From contig JAVGWX010000002.1 in the NCBI GenBank assembly GCA_036924085.1, positions 45,502,666-45,566,665 of the forward strand: a DNA stretch of 64,000 nucleotides, in the 5' to 3' direction. The notes below the pieces were generated by a model. That model searched no databases. It saw nothing but the letters and a program-made list of their open reading frames with translations, and was not told the DNA's origin. A program made the translations under genes and the position numbers. Position 1 is the stretch's first letter. Every line of letters begins with the position of its first letter. Origin of the DNA: Ariolimax columbianus. Its lineage: Eukaryota > Mollusca > Gastropoda > Stylommatophora > Arionidae. Below, piece after piece: positions 43,433-54,085 of this stretch.

Positions 43433-44075
43433 TTGATCAGTATGTTTCACCTGAATCTGATTACTCTTTGCTCCCTACTTTAATCAGTATGTTTCACCTG
43501 TAGCTGATTATTCTTTGCGCTTTGCTCCCTACTTTAATCAGTATATTTCACATTAAGCTGATTACTCTTTGCGCTTTGCTCCCTACTTTAATCAGCATGT
43601 TTCAACTGAAGCTGATTATTCTTTGCGCTTTGCTCTCTACTTTAATCAGCATGTTTCACATGAAGCTGATTATTCTTTGCGCTTTGCTCACTACTTTAAT
43701 CAGTATGTGTTACCGGTAGCTGATTACTCTTTGCTCCCTACTTTAATCTGTATGTTTCACCGGAAGCTGATTACTCTTTGCGCTTTGCTCACTACTTTAA
43801 TCAGTATGTGTTACCTGAAGCTGATTACTCTTTGCTCCCTACTTTAATCTGTATGTTTCACCGGAAGCTGATTACTCTTTGCTCCCTACTTTAATCAGTA
43901 TGTTTCACCGGAAGATGATTATTCTTTGCTCCCTACTTTGATCAGTATGTTTCACCTGACACTTATTACTCTGTGTCCCCACCTCGATCAGTATGTTTCT
44001 CCTGACTGACCCTGATTACTATTTGCTCCCACCTTGGTCAGTAATGTTTCACCTGACCTTGATTACTCCACCCCC
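43433..44075. repeat. 45/54-bp array, monomer related to family B
   Basis: About 13 units built on ATCAGTATGTTTCACCTGAA, then GCTGATTACTCTTTGC and CTCCCTACTTTA. Some units carry a 9-bp GCGCTTTGC extension, giving two lengths. Core identical in kind to the arrays at 40 and 50 kb. Confidence 0.88.
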
Positions 44076-44640
44076 ACCACTCCCCCCTTCCTCTCCTCCT
44101 TACAGTGTTGAGCCGCTAAAACGCGAAAGATTTGTTGGAGGGAGAAATCTCTGATAATCATGCTGTATCCTGTTGCAACGCTCTGCTAAGAGTTCACGTA
44201 TAGCTATTGTAACTGACACTAGTAATGACACTGTTTTCTGTGTCTTATGGTGATGCTGTAAATTGTGTGTGGAAAACACACCTCTATTCCACCGAAGATC
44301 TAAGAACTCTCACATCAATATCCATTCTTTTTGTTTCGTGTCGTTGTGTTCACTGCAGACTGAGTTAAGTGCCACGACAACCGTTGATCTCATTCAGGAA
44401 GTTTGTTTTTTTCTGTAGAAATTCGATTTACACAATGAGGTCGCTAGCGCCACGCAGAACGTCATGTTTTGGGACATACATGGAAGTGCAGTATCCTCAT
44501 TCTTTTCTCTCCAGTCAAGGGTCACTGGATCTACTCGGGGAATTCCTTCTTTTGCTTCATCACCACCACTAGGGTTGTTGTAAGTCTCTGATGTCTGTTC
44601 TGTGATGTCTGTTTTGCTTTTATATTTGCTGTGTCTTCAC
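44076..44640. other. Intronic, no gene seen
   Basis: No feature supported. Confidence 0.45.
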
Positions 44641-44775
44641 TCTGATTTACGTAGTGGTAGAACATAGCAGAGGTTCCGGGTTCAACTGTCGTTACCGGTA
44701 CGCTCCAGTCGACCCAGATGTAACTGAACCTGGTTTACTGTTGAAGAAAGGGAACTGGCGTCCCTACATTATAAA
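44641..44775 (+). repeat. tRNA-derived SINE fragment
   Basis: ACGTAGTGGTAGAACATAGC and CCGGGTTCAACTGTCG resemble A and B boxes. CCAGTCGACCCAGATGTAAC is the same downstream block as at 21510 and 54510. Confidence 0.55.
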
Positions 44776-45076
44776 CAAGCGATGGCTACGTGCATTGAAG
44801 TCTTTAACACTTTCATAATTATCTGCTATAGAAGCTACTTTTACTTGACACCTCTACACCTCACACAGGCTTTTCTTTCCCCTCGAGAGATAGTCAAGAC
44901 AATTTCGAGTAAAATTGAACGGTTATTTCAGGAGTGCATTCTCTTTTCCTTTAACCTCCATCTTTACCACTTTTTGTATTTTCTTATTATTTTCCAACAA
45001 CGAAACGGATATAGCCTATCAAAGAAAAAACAAAACACAATCTCAATTGTCAAGGTAACACGACATTGTTACTCAC

Positions 45077-45618
45077 CTTCTTTGAACAACCACGTCACCT
45101 CCATTAAATTGGTCAGGAGACTGCAGGGAAATATCTAGGTCCAGATCACTGTTCGGTAAAGAAGGGTGATAGTTCACAAACACAGAGGTCCTGCAGAACT
45201 TACTAGGTTCCGTAGGTGGACACCAGCATGATCTATAGGGAGGTACAAAGTCGTTGCATGAAGACACACAGTCAGACGCAAACGATTTCTGTAGGGGATG
45301 GACATCTTCTTGTGCTTGGAACCTTTTGTACGAAATAACATGGGTTAAGTCTTGGCACTTGGATGTCTTCGAGTCATTGTCGTGTATGTTCATGTTCATT
45401 GCATCACATCCCGGATGTAGAATTCTTGTCAAATATCCTAAACTGTCACATGGTCTAAAGAGCTTGTTTTGGCTCGTTGGGCTTACATTTTGCGTGAAGG
45501 CATGCAGATTCTCACATGACCTGGGCTCTTGAATATCCGTCATATGTATTAAGTCAATCTCCTTGACAATTTCCCGTCTACGCTTACGGCCAGTCAACTT
45601 CACACTATGGGAAATCAT
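45077..45618 (-). CDS. ATOH1-like: Atonal/ATOH1-type bHLH gene, exon 1 (N-terminal region)
   Basis: The frame starts at ATG 45618, with an in-frame TGA just upstream, and encodes 180 residues plus two bases. It begins MISHSVKLTGRKRRREIVKE, a possible nuclear-localisation patch, and has no known domain. It ends DQFNGGDVVVQRR at a consensus GTGAGT donor (45076-45071) in phase 2. Exon 2 starts in the complementary phase and completes an Arg codon right before the basic region. The joined protein is about 237 residues. N-terminal regions of atonal proteins are poorly conserved, so pairing rests on strand, phase, strong splice site and the lack of another candidate. The intron is about 5.7 kb. Confidence 0.75.
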
Positions 45619-46679
45619 GCTAATAGTTCAAGGAACATCAAGTGTTCCAGGATTATAAAAACAAAATATATGACGTGTTTTCGTGAAATATTTTGTGGCT
45701 TTCTGTGAACAACAAATTGTTTGAATAGCAAGCACTGTACGCTTGTCTAAACACTAAATATTAATCTAATATGACTGTATTCTTTGAAATATATCAATTT
45801 GCTGTTAATTAACTGACGGACACTGACTTAGTAAATTTTGAAACAAATCCTTTGTGAAATGGGCTAATTAACATCTAATACATCTGTTAGCACAAGGTTT
45901 ATTCATATGTAATGTTCACACAACTACCTTTATATCAACTTTGATAGTATATTCTAAATTCAGCGCTTTTTGGTATTGCGCCAGTAAACAGAGACATCTT
46001 TCTTTTATATAGAATGACATCGGAAATCTAATTAATTATGTACTCAGTGACAGTGGTCTCCGGAACAGGGCAGGTGATTACAGGTACCGCTGCCAGTTTA
46101 CCACCTGAAGGTAGGTCTTGCCGTGGTGAGTTGAAAAATCAATGAAATACTTCTCATTCTGAAATGAAGCTGGAAAAATCAGCTTGCCACGCCCTTACCT
46201 GCGTGTGTCAAAATGACTCTGATTTGATTGGTTTCAAAGTTGTGAGTGAGCTGATGATTGATGAGTTCTCTTCCAGGTAAGGCTTGGTCTTTGATTCTGA
46301 CTGGTTCTGTTACCAGAAGTCCTTTCTGTCTCGCTCCAAGAGCAGTATGGGAATCCTACTACAGTTAAACTGCTAAAATATATCTTCTTCTCTGATTAAT
46401 GTTTTTCTTACTTTTGACAAGACTCTTTTTCAGAAAACGAAGTGGTTTGGGTTATATTGTTTCGATGAGCGAGGGTTGACATGAAACTCTTGAGAAATGT
46501 CTCTTGTCCTACCTGTTAAGTGCAGTCTTGTTTATGTATATTTCTTTAATATATTTTTGAAATTATTGAGGGATGTTTGTAAGGCAAAGGTCAAGGTAGT
46601 GCCATAGCAGTCCATTGTTGTCTTGGATAATATATTAGAGAGGTGCAGGAAGACTAACGACTGGTCATGCAAATTAAAC
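45619..46679. promoter_or_regulatory. Upstream region of the bHLH gene
   Basis: TTTATAA at about 45653-45659 on the minus strand lies some 35-40 bases above the ATG and could be a TATA element with a very short leader. Otherwise no motif is convincing. No other gene seen to 46679. Confidence 0.3.
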
Positions 46680-47003
46680 TGGTCAGACATGTTAGTCATG
46701 TTCAGGCAAAAAATACTGGACAAGACCCTCACCTTGGCTTTCTCGTAGTTCTTCCAGGAAAAGGGCTGTTTTCATGGCAGCCTGGATAACAAGGTGAGGG
46801 ATTAACGTGATCTCCGTGGTAGTGAGTGACACACAGATGACGCCAAGCATAGCACAACCGCCTGAAGGACCCGGTTCCACCTTCATCAGCACGCTTTGAT
46901 GTGAGGAAAGCTACTGCAACCCGCCACTTAACGCCCTTTTCAGTACGCTTAAAAGAGCAACCTACTCATTGTCGGCATTCGCAAACAACAAACAACAACA
47001 ACG
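46680..47003 (+). repeat. Family B copy B3
   Basis: GTTAGTCATGTTCAGGCAAA monomer remnant, GATAACAAGGTGAGGG, ACGCCAAGCATAGCACAACC, TTCATCAGCACGCTT and a CAACAACAACG tail. Slightly diverged from B2. Confidence 0.85.
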
Positions 47004-47194
47004 TATTAAAGACCCCATTGTACTAGGCTAAGCTTTATATGGAATTAGATGACTAGTTCTCTTCCTCGTGGAGCGCTTGGCAGAATGGTTTCGATGCCTG
47101 CCTGCCAACAACGAGGGCAGCGAATTGATTCCCCGGTAAGGCATATGTTGTTTTTCTGTTCAGGCGGAAATAAACAAACATAGTCAGCACAGAA
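47004..47194. other. tRNA-like SINE remnant, uncertain
   Basis: GCTTGGCAGAATGGTTTCGA resembles an A box and GAATTGATTCCCCGG a B box near 47070-47140. Too degenerate to be firm. Confidence 0.3.
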
Positions 47195-47730
47195 GACTAG
47201 CTATGGCAATGCAGAGACTGAACAGCCTGAAGAAATTATGGCAGGGCACCAACAAAACGATAAAAGTAAAAGTCTTGAGAGCCTGTGTTTTTCCTGTGGC
47301 AGCTTATGGCTGTGAAGCATGGACGATTACCAAAACTTCTAGACAAAGAATCGAATCCTTCGAGTCAAAATGTTACAGAAAGATCCTCAGAATACCCTAG
47401 ACAGAGAAAAGAACAAATGTAGACATTCGGCAAGAGTTGAGCATAGAGGAGAACTGGTTTATCAATTCCATTTTGGCTAGAAAATGCAAATACTTTGATC
47501 ACATCAAGAGACACAACGGCCTTGAGAGGAAGGTGATGGAAGGTATGGTGCCAGGCAAAAGAGGAAGGGGTAGACCAAGAAGACGATGGCACCAAGATAT
47601 CCAGGAGTGCCTGAGTATGACAGTGGCGGAAGCTGGAGTTTTGGCAAGGGAACGAGTTTCTTTCAGACAGACTGTGATGGGAGCGACGTTCTACAAAGGA
47701 CATGCTACATGGTGATGATGATGAGTCAGC
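47195..47730 (+). mobile_element. RTE-like LINE 3' end
   Basis: Plus-strand MAMQRLNSLKKLWQGTNKTI, AYGCEAWTITKTSRQRIESF, CYRKILRIP, a stop, then SIEENWFINSILARKCKYFD, KRHNGLERKVMEGMVPGKRG and RGRPRRRWHQDIQECLSMT. It ends with a (GAT)n tail at 47712-47724. Same family as 1-925 and 926-1222. Only one stop and one frame change make it the cleanest of the four copies, though 5'-truncated. Confidence 0.85.
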
Positions 47731-48289
47731 ACACGACGTTGCGACAGCAGTGGCGAAGCGGCTTTTAGACCACAGTCTTTAAAACCCTTCGAATACCCCA
47801 GCAATGGAAGAAGCGTCGTCCCACTGTTCTCTTCCTCAATTCTTGTTCTTTCTCTAACAAAATGCCAGGAGTCCATTTACAACTGGGTCGACAGAAACGT
47901 GTGAAGTTCATTATTTTAAAGACATGTGTTATTTTAACCTTCACGATGCCATGTTTTGTTACACTCTTGTACTTCGTCTATTCATGATAAGGAGAGATGT
48001 GTGTGTAATAGTTCTCACTGTCACCTCTCATTGAAACTCATGTTTATCATCTATAAATGACCATGACAATGACATATTCATACCTATTTATATATATTTA
48101 TTTATTTTGTTATCTTTAACTGTAGTTTTGAGTGTGTGTTGTCAGTACTTTGTTACATGAGCTCAAAAGGGAGTAGAGTGATCACCACTGTAACATACCA
48201 GGCATGTCGTTAGAGATGACTAGAGATGATTGGACATAGGACTGATTACCTTCTTCTGCAGAAACGATACACCGCTAGATTAAAATATC
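47731..48289. other. No gene seen
   Basis: Unassigned spacer. Confidence 0.45.
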
Positions 48290-48915
48290 TCTCTACACAC
48301 ATACACAGACACGCTCTAACACACAAACGCGCTCACACACACGTACACAGACACGCTCACACACATACTCACATACACCAACACGTTTACACACACGCTC
48401 ACACACGGACAAGCTAACACATACACACTCATACGTTCACACACGGACACACACATACACACTCACAGAAACGCTCACATACACAGACACACTCACACAC
48501 ACAGACCCGCCCACACACAAACACGATCACAGACACAGACACGCTCACGCACATACTCAAATACAGACACGCTAACACATACACACTCACAGGCTCACAG
48601 CCAAACACACGCACACACACAGACACGCTTACACATACATAAACGCTTACATACACAAACACACTCACACACACAGACACGCTGACACACACCGACAAGC
48701 CTACACACACAGACACGCTGACACACACAAACACGGTGACACACACAAACACGATGACACACATAAACACGCTGACACACACATACACGCTGACACACAC
48801 AAACACGCTGACACACACAAACACGCTGACACACACACGCCTACAAACATGCACAGATGCGTTCTCACACACATGTACGCTCACATAGATACACACACAC
48901 ACACACACACACAGT
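48290..48915. repeat. CA-rich minisatellite
   Basis: Irregular ACACACACAGACACGCTCAC-type units about 18-24 bp long. Gives Val/Cys-rich frames on the minus strand that are not genes. Confidence 0.92.
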
Positions 48916-49581
48916 AGAAACAGAGCAGGGATCAAGTCAGCAGTTGCCAGTCTGAGGTTCAGATGTTTGAGCTTCTCTTAATCAGGAAAAAATAACCGAA
49001 CAACAAGAACAACACGCGAATAAAGTATTCCCACTGTCCGAAAAGACTGGGTTATGATACTTCGTCTCTGAACTTACCATAACAGAATGAGACACTACAT
49101 CTACACCATAGGTACCAATATCCTATGTTACTGCGGTCTGTACTCTAGGACTGCCACCAGCACACAGATCTGAGGAGAAGGATGTGGCCCACGCCCACTC
49201 CCCTCGAGGAGAAACGTATGCAGGATTCAGAGCCTGACAAATACAAAGTAATTTTTTTTGGAGAACCAGGAGTTCAGTCCAAGTGAGCAATGATGGTGAA
49301 GACGAAGTGCTCCGTCTTCAACGGGGCAGAGGGTATGGTTTTGTCTGTCCGCGTGGTGTGTTTGTTTGAAACTGTTGTTAAAGCTAGCCTAGATGTACGT
49401 TTCCCCTGCTGTTGAAGGACTGCGTTTATCAGCCTCACGAGCGGGTCGGTACAGAAGATAAAGTCTATGTGAATCCAATTATTTCTTCGCAAGAAACCTC
49501 AGGGTATAAATATTCTCGTTGTGGGTGTTTGCATAATATATGGTTTACCTCCGGAGGCTACTAGCCCCAGACCCATCCTTC
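48916..49581. other. No gene seen
   Basis: No homology recognised. It ends with the left target duplication of LINE copy 3. Confidence 0.45.
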
Positions 49582-50107
49582 CTCTTCTTCTTCTTCTTCT
49601 TCTTCTTCTTCTTCTTCTTCTTCGTACGCTGTCAGACGTCAACTTGTATTTGTTCGAAGAAAGCAGCTATCATCCTGAGGCTGTCGACACTGCCATAGAG
49701 CTTGTCTAGTGTTGCCACTGGTGATGGCCACATGTGCTTTTTATGGTCCTCGTATGTCGGGCAATTTTGCAGCAGATGTTCAGCCGTCATTTTTCCTGTA
49801 CCACAGGTGCATTCGTCAGTGCCACCTATCTTCAGTTTATTGAATAGGTGGTACCTCAGTCTGTTGTGGCCTGTGCGGAGACTAAAGACCACGACCTGCT
49901 CTCTTCTGTTCAACTGGTAATAGGCATCATTTTTTGTGTAGCCAGTATGTTCTGTTTCCCATTTGGCCATGTATCTGGCCCTAATAAACCTTTTGGACTC
50001 TTCGTAGGTCACACTAGAATCTGGTTGTGGTAGTCTTGCACCTTCTTTTGCCAGTCTGTCTGCCTCCTCGTTGCCTTGGATGTTACAGTGGGATGGAATC
50101 CACTGCT
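49582..50107 (-). mobile_element. I-group LINE copy 3, strongly 5'-truncated (526 bp)
   Basis: Carries only the end of RNase H and the tail: YEESKRFIRARYMAKWETEH, AYYQLNRREQVVVFSLRTGH, CTCGTGKMTAEHLLQNCPTY. A (GAA)n tail lies at 49583-49622. A perfect 13-bp duplication AGACCCATCCTTC flanks it at 49569-49581 and 50108-50120. The frame 50012-49632 is open, so this copy is young. Confidence 0.93.
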
Positions 50108-50204
50108 AGACCCATCCTTCTAAATCGTCTTTTACAACATGCGTAGTTGCGTGCAGTGAACATATTTGTTAGACATCGGATGAGGGAGTCCCTAAGTCTA
50201 CTAG

Positions 50205-50335
50205 GGTGTTGTTGTTTATGCTATAAGCTACTCGTGCCGAGTTGATTAACTCTTGCCGATGTTTCTTTGATAGTGGGTTACAGTGGCTTTTCTTACAACC
50301 AGAGAGGTACTAGTGGGCCACGGCTGATTACTCTT
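50205..50335 (-). repeat. Family B' copy, 3' part, minus orientation
   Basis: GTTGTTGTTTATGCTATAAG, CTCGTGCCGAGTTGATTAAC and TTACAGTGGCTTTTCTTACA match the reverse of B'. Truncated at its 5' side, where the array begins. Confidence 0.65.
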
Positions 50336-50760
50336 TGCTCCCACCTTAATTAGTATGTTTCACCTGACCCTGATTACTCTTTGCTCCCACTTTAGTATGT
50401 TTTACCTGACTGATTACTCTTTGCTCCCACCTTAGTATGTTTCACCTGACCCTGTTTATTCTTTGCTTCCACCTTAGTATGTTTCACCTGACCCCGATTA
50501 CTCTTTGCTCCCACCTGAGTATATTTCACCTGACCCTGATTACTGATTACTCTGTAGTCCCACCTTAGTAGTTTCACCTGACCATGATTACTCTTTGCTC
50601 CCACCTTAGTATGTTTCACCTGACCATGATTACTCTTTGCTCCCACCTTAGTATGTTTCACCTGACCCTGATTACACTATACTCCCCACCCTGATGAGCA
50701 TGTTTCACCTGTCCACTATTTCCTCCTACCTTGATCAGTATGTTTCACCTGATCATGACT
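50336..50760. repeat. 42-bp array, monomer related to family B
   Basis: About ten units of CTGATTACTCTTTGCTCCCA plus CCTTAGTATGTTTCACCTGACC. Same core as at 40020-40735 and 43433-44075. Confidence 0.88.
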
Positions 50761-51417
50761 ACTTTTTTTCACCACAAGAAGGTTACCACAACTTTAGTAA
50801 TAAAGATATTAAGAATTCATTTATCCGCTTTTGAACACTTTCACAGTGATTACAAAAATGATTCATATACTTATTCTTAAATATGCTCGTCCTTCACCAA
50901 GTGAAACATCAACGGTCAAATACGGGAAATTACTCTCAAAAATGAATACACAATAGCAAGCAACCAGTGCTTCTGGGGCCCGAAAGTTGAGAGATAACAG
51001 TAACATTGTACTCTGACAGATATGCCGTAGGAGGCGACTAAGTAAAGTTGGGCACGAGGTATGGCTGTCTCATTATAAAAATACTATATGTCATATAAAC
51101 CTTAACAGATAGACAAATCAAGATTGAATGAAAGGCATTTAATTTTATAAAGATCTCTGCTCCACAGGGAGATGACAATGTTTTGATTGATTTATATACG
51201 ACAATGAACTGTCTATGTCGTAAAAGACGATTACATTAGGTTGAGCATACTGGCTACCAGACATATCATGTAAAACACATGATTTTGAAACCACAATTGC
51301 AAGTGTTTGAATATATACTTCCTGCATGTATGCCAGCTGTAGCAGTGACCCTAAGTTTCACATGGAGCGAGAAGGGGAAAGAAGACAAAAAACATCAAAC
51401 CGGCACAACGAAGAAAA
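50761..51417. other. No gene seen
   Basis: AT-rich spacer. Confidence 0.45.
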
Positions 51418-52255
51418 GGTTTTTTCCAAACCTACAGTGTGTAGAACAAGTTATCCCAAACCTACGCTATGTTGAAAAAGTATTCACAAACCTACACTAT
51501 GTAGAAAAGGTTTTTCCCAAACCTACAGTGTGTAGAACAAGTTATCCCAAACCTACGCTATGTTGAAAAAGTATTCACAAACCTACACTATGTAGAAAAG
51601 GTTTTTTCCAAACCTACAGTGTGTAGAACAAGTTATCCCAAACCTACGCTATGTTGAAAAAGTATTCACAAACCTACACTATGTAGAAAAGGTTTTTTCC
51701 AAACCTACAGTGTGTAGAACAAGTTATCCCAAACCTACGCTATGTTGAAAAAGTATTCACAAACCTACACTATGTAGAAAAGGTTTTTTCCAAACCTACA
51801 GTGTGTAGAACAAGTTATCCCAAACCTACGCTATGTTGAAAAAGTATTCACAAACCTACACTATGTAGAAAAGGTTTTTTCCAAACCTACAGTGTGTAGA
51901 ACAAGTTATCCCAAACCTACGCTATGTTGAAAAAGTATTCACAAACCTACACTATGTAGAAAAGGTTTTTTCCAAACCTACAGTGTGTAGAACAAGTTAT
52001 CCCAAACCTACGCTATGTTGAAAAAGTATTCACAAACCTACACTATATAGAAAAGGTTTTTTCCAAACCTACAGTGTGTAGAACAAGTTATCCCAAACCT
52101 ACGCTATGTTGAAAAAGTATTCACAAACCTACACTATGTAGAAAAGGTTTTTTCCAAACCTACAGTGTGTAGAACAAGTTATCCCAAACCTACGCTATGT
52201 TGAAAAAGTATTCACAAACCTACACTATGTAGAAAAGGTTTTTTTCAAACCTATG
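51418..52255. repeat. 91-bp higher-order satellite (3 x about 30 bp)
   Basis: About nine nearly identical 91-bp units, each made of three diverged 30/31-bp subunits beginning CAAACCTACAGTGTGTAG, CAAACCTACGCTATGTTG and CAAACCTACACTATGTAG. Subunits differ within a unit, but units barely differ from each other. This shows recent amplification of the trimer. The array resumes at 54029-54085 beyond a family C insertion. Confidence 0.95.
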
Positions 52256-52830
52256 TACCAGAGCTGATCGATTTGATAGAGCTCTATCGCAGACGGTAAA
52301 GGGGTCTGCTCTATTCTATTGCACTCTACACTCACTCTAAACAAATTCAAATAACACTAAATATAAACACAATAGAACAGATTATTTATTCCAGTATCAC
52401 TGTCAACTATAAACTCTCTAACAACTTAAATTCTTTCTCTCCCACGCTTATCTAAAACACTCTTACCTGTAAATCTTATCTTATGGATACTGTTATTTCC
52501 CGGTTCTTTCTCCTGTTCTACTCTGGTCTGCCGCGATCGAACTTAGTTGCGGATTACCGCTGATGGCCAAGTTCGTAGGTTCTAAACCGAAGTATGACGT
52601 CCGTGGATTTGTTCTACTTTATCAACAGTAGATCAAAGTGGTCTCAACGTGGTCAGGATAGACTGCATCAACTATGATCCACGGGATCACTGGAAAACTG
52701 TCTCTAGCTGGGACTGGCGTGTAACGTTCACGTGATCAAGGTGATGTCGACGTGATCAGTGAGAATGCGTCAAATAAATGAATGGGATGACTGGAAAACT
52801 GACGACTTGTAATTACAACCACTACATAAT

Positions 52831-52900
52831 ATTCTTCTTCTTCTTCTTCTGCGTTCGTTTTCAATCTCCCGCTACCAAGTCCTGTACAGATCTTCGCAAG
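52831..52900 (-). repeat. SINE A, 5'-truncated copy (about 70 bp)
   Basis: Begins with (TTC)n tail, then TGCGTTCGTTTTCAATCTCC and CGCTACCAAG, the reverse of the SINE A 3' end. Copy 1 of family C reads straight through at the corresponding place near 13235, so that site is empty there. Confidence 0.8.
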
Positions 52901-53541
52901 TAGCAGTATGAGGGTAGTTACCATGCTTGCTGCGTGTCTATCTCAACTGTTTCTCTCCGTCGCTTAAATCTCAACTCAAATCTGCCTCAACTGCATATCA
53001 TCGTCACCTGCTCTCCACTGAGCGTCTCTTTTCAAAGTACCTCTGTCTCTGAAGTGAAGTGCTATCTCTCTGTCTCTGAAGTGAAATGTTCTCTCTCTGT
53101 GGTTCTGAACTCAAATCTGCCTCACTCCGTCGTCTGCAGTACACTGAGCGTCTCTTTCGAAATTGTTCTCTTGTAATTCTCTGGTCAAGTCTTTTCTCTC
53201 CGCCGTCTGCTCTCAACTGAGCGTCTCTTTCGAATGTCTTCTCAAGTAATGCCCATCACGTCTCTTCGCCAAGATTTATATTTGATCTGCCTCCCCAGAT
53301 CACGTCTGCTTGCCATTAGCCCCCACCCTGTTTGCGTGGTTTCCAGATGACGATGTTCTCTTGGCGGCAACAAGTCTGCCACCACTATCTTTCCAGGTGT
53401 AGACACATGGCGTGTAACTTACGTCAGGTTACAAATGTTTACCAAAACTCCCAGCTGTGCGGTTCGAGACAAAGCGTACGTTTTGGTTACTTAAATTCAG
53501 GCGGGACTGAGTTCAACTGCACTGACTCAAATCCCACGAAG

Positions 53542-53901
53542 GGGATCAAGATGCTGAGCAGCGCATGAGCTGCAGTGGTCAGGGACCCATAGCTGACTGC
53601 TAGCGTCAGGGCCAGCGAACCATAGCTGTCAAGACCCTTCTACACCTCCACGCGGTGATCCTGGATAACAGGCTGCAACAGGGCAGACTGGCTAAGGAGA
53701 AGGGACCGAAGAGGGAATGCTAACCCGGTACTCAAAAAAGCTTGCTGAAGTCGGATGTGTTGGACCGAAAGGTGCAAATATCACAGTCAAGCTGTAAACT
53801 ACGGCACAACGCATTCCGTTCTCTGAACTACATTCTGCTACTTAAGCCCTTTCAGGGTTTGGTAGTGGGAAATTGAGAACGAACGAAGAAGAAGAAGAAG
53901 A
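53542..53901 (+). repeat. SINE A copy A3, single 5' unit
   Basis: Complete SINE A of 360 bp from GGGATCAAG to the (GAA)n tail, without the 72-bp duplication. The 12-bp target duplication AATCC(C/A)ACGAAG lies at 53530-53541 and 53902-53913. Family C copy 1 shows the empty site AAATTCCCCGAAG (reverse strand, near 12650). Confidence 0.9.
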
Positions 53902-54028
53902 AATCCAACGAAGTAGAAAGAAACAAAATGGTTGTTTAAGCTTTTTCTATCTTCCTCCCAACTGTTACATGGTAAAACATGTCTAAGCTCCTACCTATAT
54001 ATTGTCTCTACCGCTAAGATCTGTTATA

Positions 54029-54085
54029 CCTACACTATGTAGAAAAGGTTTTTCCAAACCTACACTATGTAGAAAAGGTATTCCC
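54029..54085. repeat. Remnant of the 91-bp satellite
   Basis: Two subunits with CCTACACTATGTAGAAAAGG. Continuation of 51418-52255 across the family C insertion. Confidence 0.85.

Larger units (their letters stand above)
39394..45076 (-). other. Intron of the atonal-type gene
   Basis: About 5.7 kb filled with family B and B' copies, two monomer-derived arrays (40020-40735, 43433-44075), (TA)n/(CT)n microsatellites and a tRNA-SINE head. I found no further exon. Confidence 0.6.
52256..54028 (-). mobile_element. Family C dispersed element, copy 2, with two nested SINE A insertions
   Basis: Inverted relative to copy 1 at 12534-13503. Shared blocks include GTACCAGAGC at the left end, AGCGTCTCTTTCGAA, GGTTCGAGACAAAGCGTACG and ATCTTCCTCCCAACTGTTAC near the right end. 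It differs by carrying SINE A pieces at 52831-52900 and 53542-53901, and about 310 bp at 52310-52620 absent from copy 1. It interrupts the 91-bp satellite. The exact target duplication is ambiguous because the host is repetitive. Confidence 0.75.

Noticed and set aside
48429..48935. 168-codon Val/Cys-rich open frame
   Set aside because: By-product of CA-rich tandem repeats.
53542..53901. Exon of a host gene between the family C halves
   Set aside because: The segment is a SINE A copy with target duplication and is absent from family C copy 1.
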